Source: Roseovarius sp. (lineage in GTDB: Bacteria > Pseudomonadota > Alphaproteobacteria > Rhodobacterales > Rhodobacteraceae). Taken from it: a stretch of DNA of 64,000 nucleotides. The stretch lies in contig JARGOC010000003.1 of assembly GCA_029212365.1 (NCBI GenBank), positions 124,001 through 188,000 on the forward strand, written 5' to 3'. The notes under the pieces are model-generated. The model ran no database searches, was not told the origin of the DNA, and saw only the letters and a list, made by a program, of their open reading frames with translations. Each line of letters starts with the position of its first letter. The first letter of the stretch is position 1. Positions 63,599 through 64,000 of the stretch are shown here, one piece after another. The position numbers were made by a program, and so were the translations under genes.

Positions 63599-64000
63599 CT
63601 AGCGCTCTGCCAATCGGCGCGCCAGCGTGTTTTGCCTCTCAACAGTTTTGGGCAGGTTTATGGTGGTGATCTGGCCATCGGCCACGATCCTGCGCCCCTC
63701 CACCAGCAAATCACGCACATGGGCAGGCCCGGCCAGCAGCAACGCGGCCGGGTCCCAGCTGCCGGCAGATTCAATACCGCTAATATCCCAAATGGCAATA
63801 TCAGCGCGTTTGCCGGGGCTGACCTGGCCCAGATCGGGGCGCCCCAGCACTTGCGCGCCGCCGCGCGTGGCAATCTCTAACGCTTCGCGCGCGCTCATGG
63901 CATCGGCACCGTTAACCACGCGTTGCAACAGCATGGATTGGCGCGCCTCGGCCACCAGATTGCTTGTGTCATTGCTGGCGGATCCATCAACCCCAAGGCC
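63599..64000 (-). CDS. 8-oxoguanine deaminase-like amidohydrolase, C-terminal part
   Basis: The gene enters from the right edge; 133 codons and the stop are inside the window. The readable part starts GLGVDGSASNDTSNL, a signature of the 8-oxoguanine deaminase/atrazine chlorohydrolase branch of amidohydrolases. It ends with the usual RGGAQVLGRPDLGQVSPGKR and VADGQITTINL segments. It would deaminate 8-oxoguanine to urate. The metal-binding N-terminus is outside, so the precise substrate is uncertain. Confidence 0.82.
   Translation of the reverse strand, partial: GLGVDGSASNDTSNLVAEARQSMLLQRVVNGADAMSAREALEIATRGGAQVLGRPDLGQVSPGKRADIAIWDISGIESAGSWDPAALLLAGPAHVRDLLVEGRRIVADGQITTINLPKTVERQNTLARRLAER

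Overview
The window looks like a chromosomal segment from a marine alphaproteobacterium of the Rhodobacterales (Roseobacter group). The reasons are a complete-looking gene transfer agent (GTA) head-tail cluster of the Rhodobacter capsulatus type, a soxBDAG sarcosine oxidase operon, system I cytochrome c maturation genes, a Rhodobacter-type porin, GC-rich coding sequence, and gene orders such as yfgM-bamB-der and yajC-secDF. No rRNA, tRNA, CRISPR array, insertion sequence or integrase was seen. The assignment rests on recognised protein families and gene order, not on a database search.

Layout. 1-9.9 kb (minus strand): GTA structural cluster, read from the terminase pair (about 9.9 kb) through portal, head protein, protease, capsid, connectors, tail tube, tape measure and hub, to the start of the NlpC/P60 peptidase at the window edge. 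10-14.3 kb: a secreted DUF1223 protein, divergent aconitase acnA with a strong terminator, and a possible 44-residue secreted peptide. 14.4-21.2 kb (minus): one tightly packed series yajC, a fused secDF, a TauE/SafE permease, an Mth938-domain protein and ccmA-B-C-D-G; ccmD is short and was read by hand. 21.4-27.5 kb: serS, a fatty acid desaturase, and der, bamB and a YfgM-like gene. 27.7-35 kb: an RND efflux pair whose permease is unusually long (1332 residues), then an Atm1-type ABC exporter. 35-38.4 kb: a LysM protein, a LOG-family phosphoribohydrolase, iron superoxide dismutase, and an AT-rich orphan membrane protein behind a perfect inverted repeat.

38.4-44.1 kb (minus): sarcosine oxidase soxB, a 72-residue membrane protein, soxD, soxA and soxG, with two tandem AT-rich hairpins before soxD. 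44.3-46.3 kb: ccmI, ruvX and a DUF1289 protein in overlapping order. 46.4-51.8 kb (minus): a second TauE/SafE permease, dusA, a lipoprotein, two tandem sulfotransferases and a porin. 52.2-57.8 kb: a saccharopine dehydrogenase-like/DUF4166 protein preceded by an overlapping 45-codon ORF, an aldehyde dehydrogenase, and an ammonium transporter paired with a small one-helix protein. 57.9-64 kb: osmC divergent from a GntR regulator with a perfect 14-bp palindrome between them, 5-formyl-THF cyclo-ligase, mgtE, guanine deaminase, a GNAT acetyltransferase, a CAP-domain lipoprotein and the C-terminal part of an 8-oxoguanine deaminase-like amidohydrolase.

How parts fit together. Sarcosine oxidase yields glycine and methylene-THF, and the formyl-THF cyclo-ligase also feeds the folate pool. 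YajC, SecDF and Ccm proteins act at the inner membrane on exported proteins and c-type cytochromes. Guanine deaminase and the 8-oxoguanine deaminase-like enzyme suggest purine salvage. The GTA cluster would build particles that carry host DNA. The least explained signals are the RNA-like stem in the capsid leader, the sox hairpins, the orphan membrane protein with its inverted repeat, the RND insertion and the small-protein candidates.
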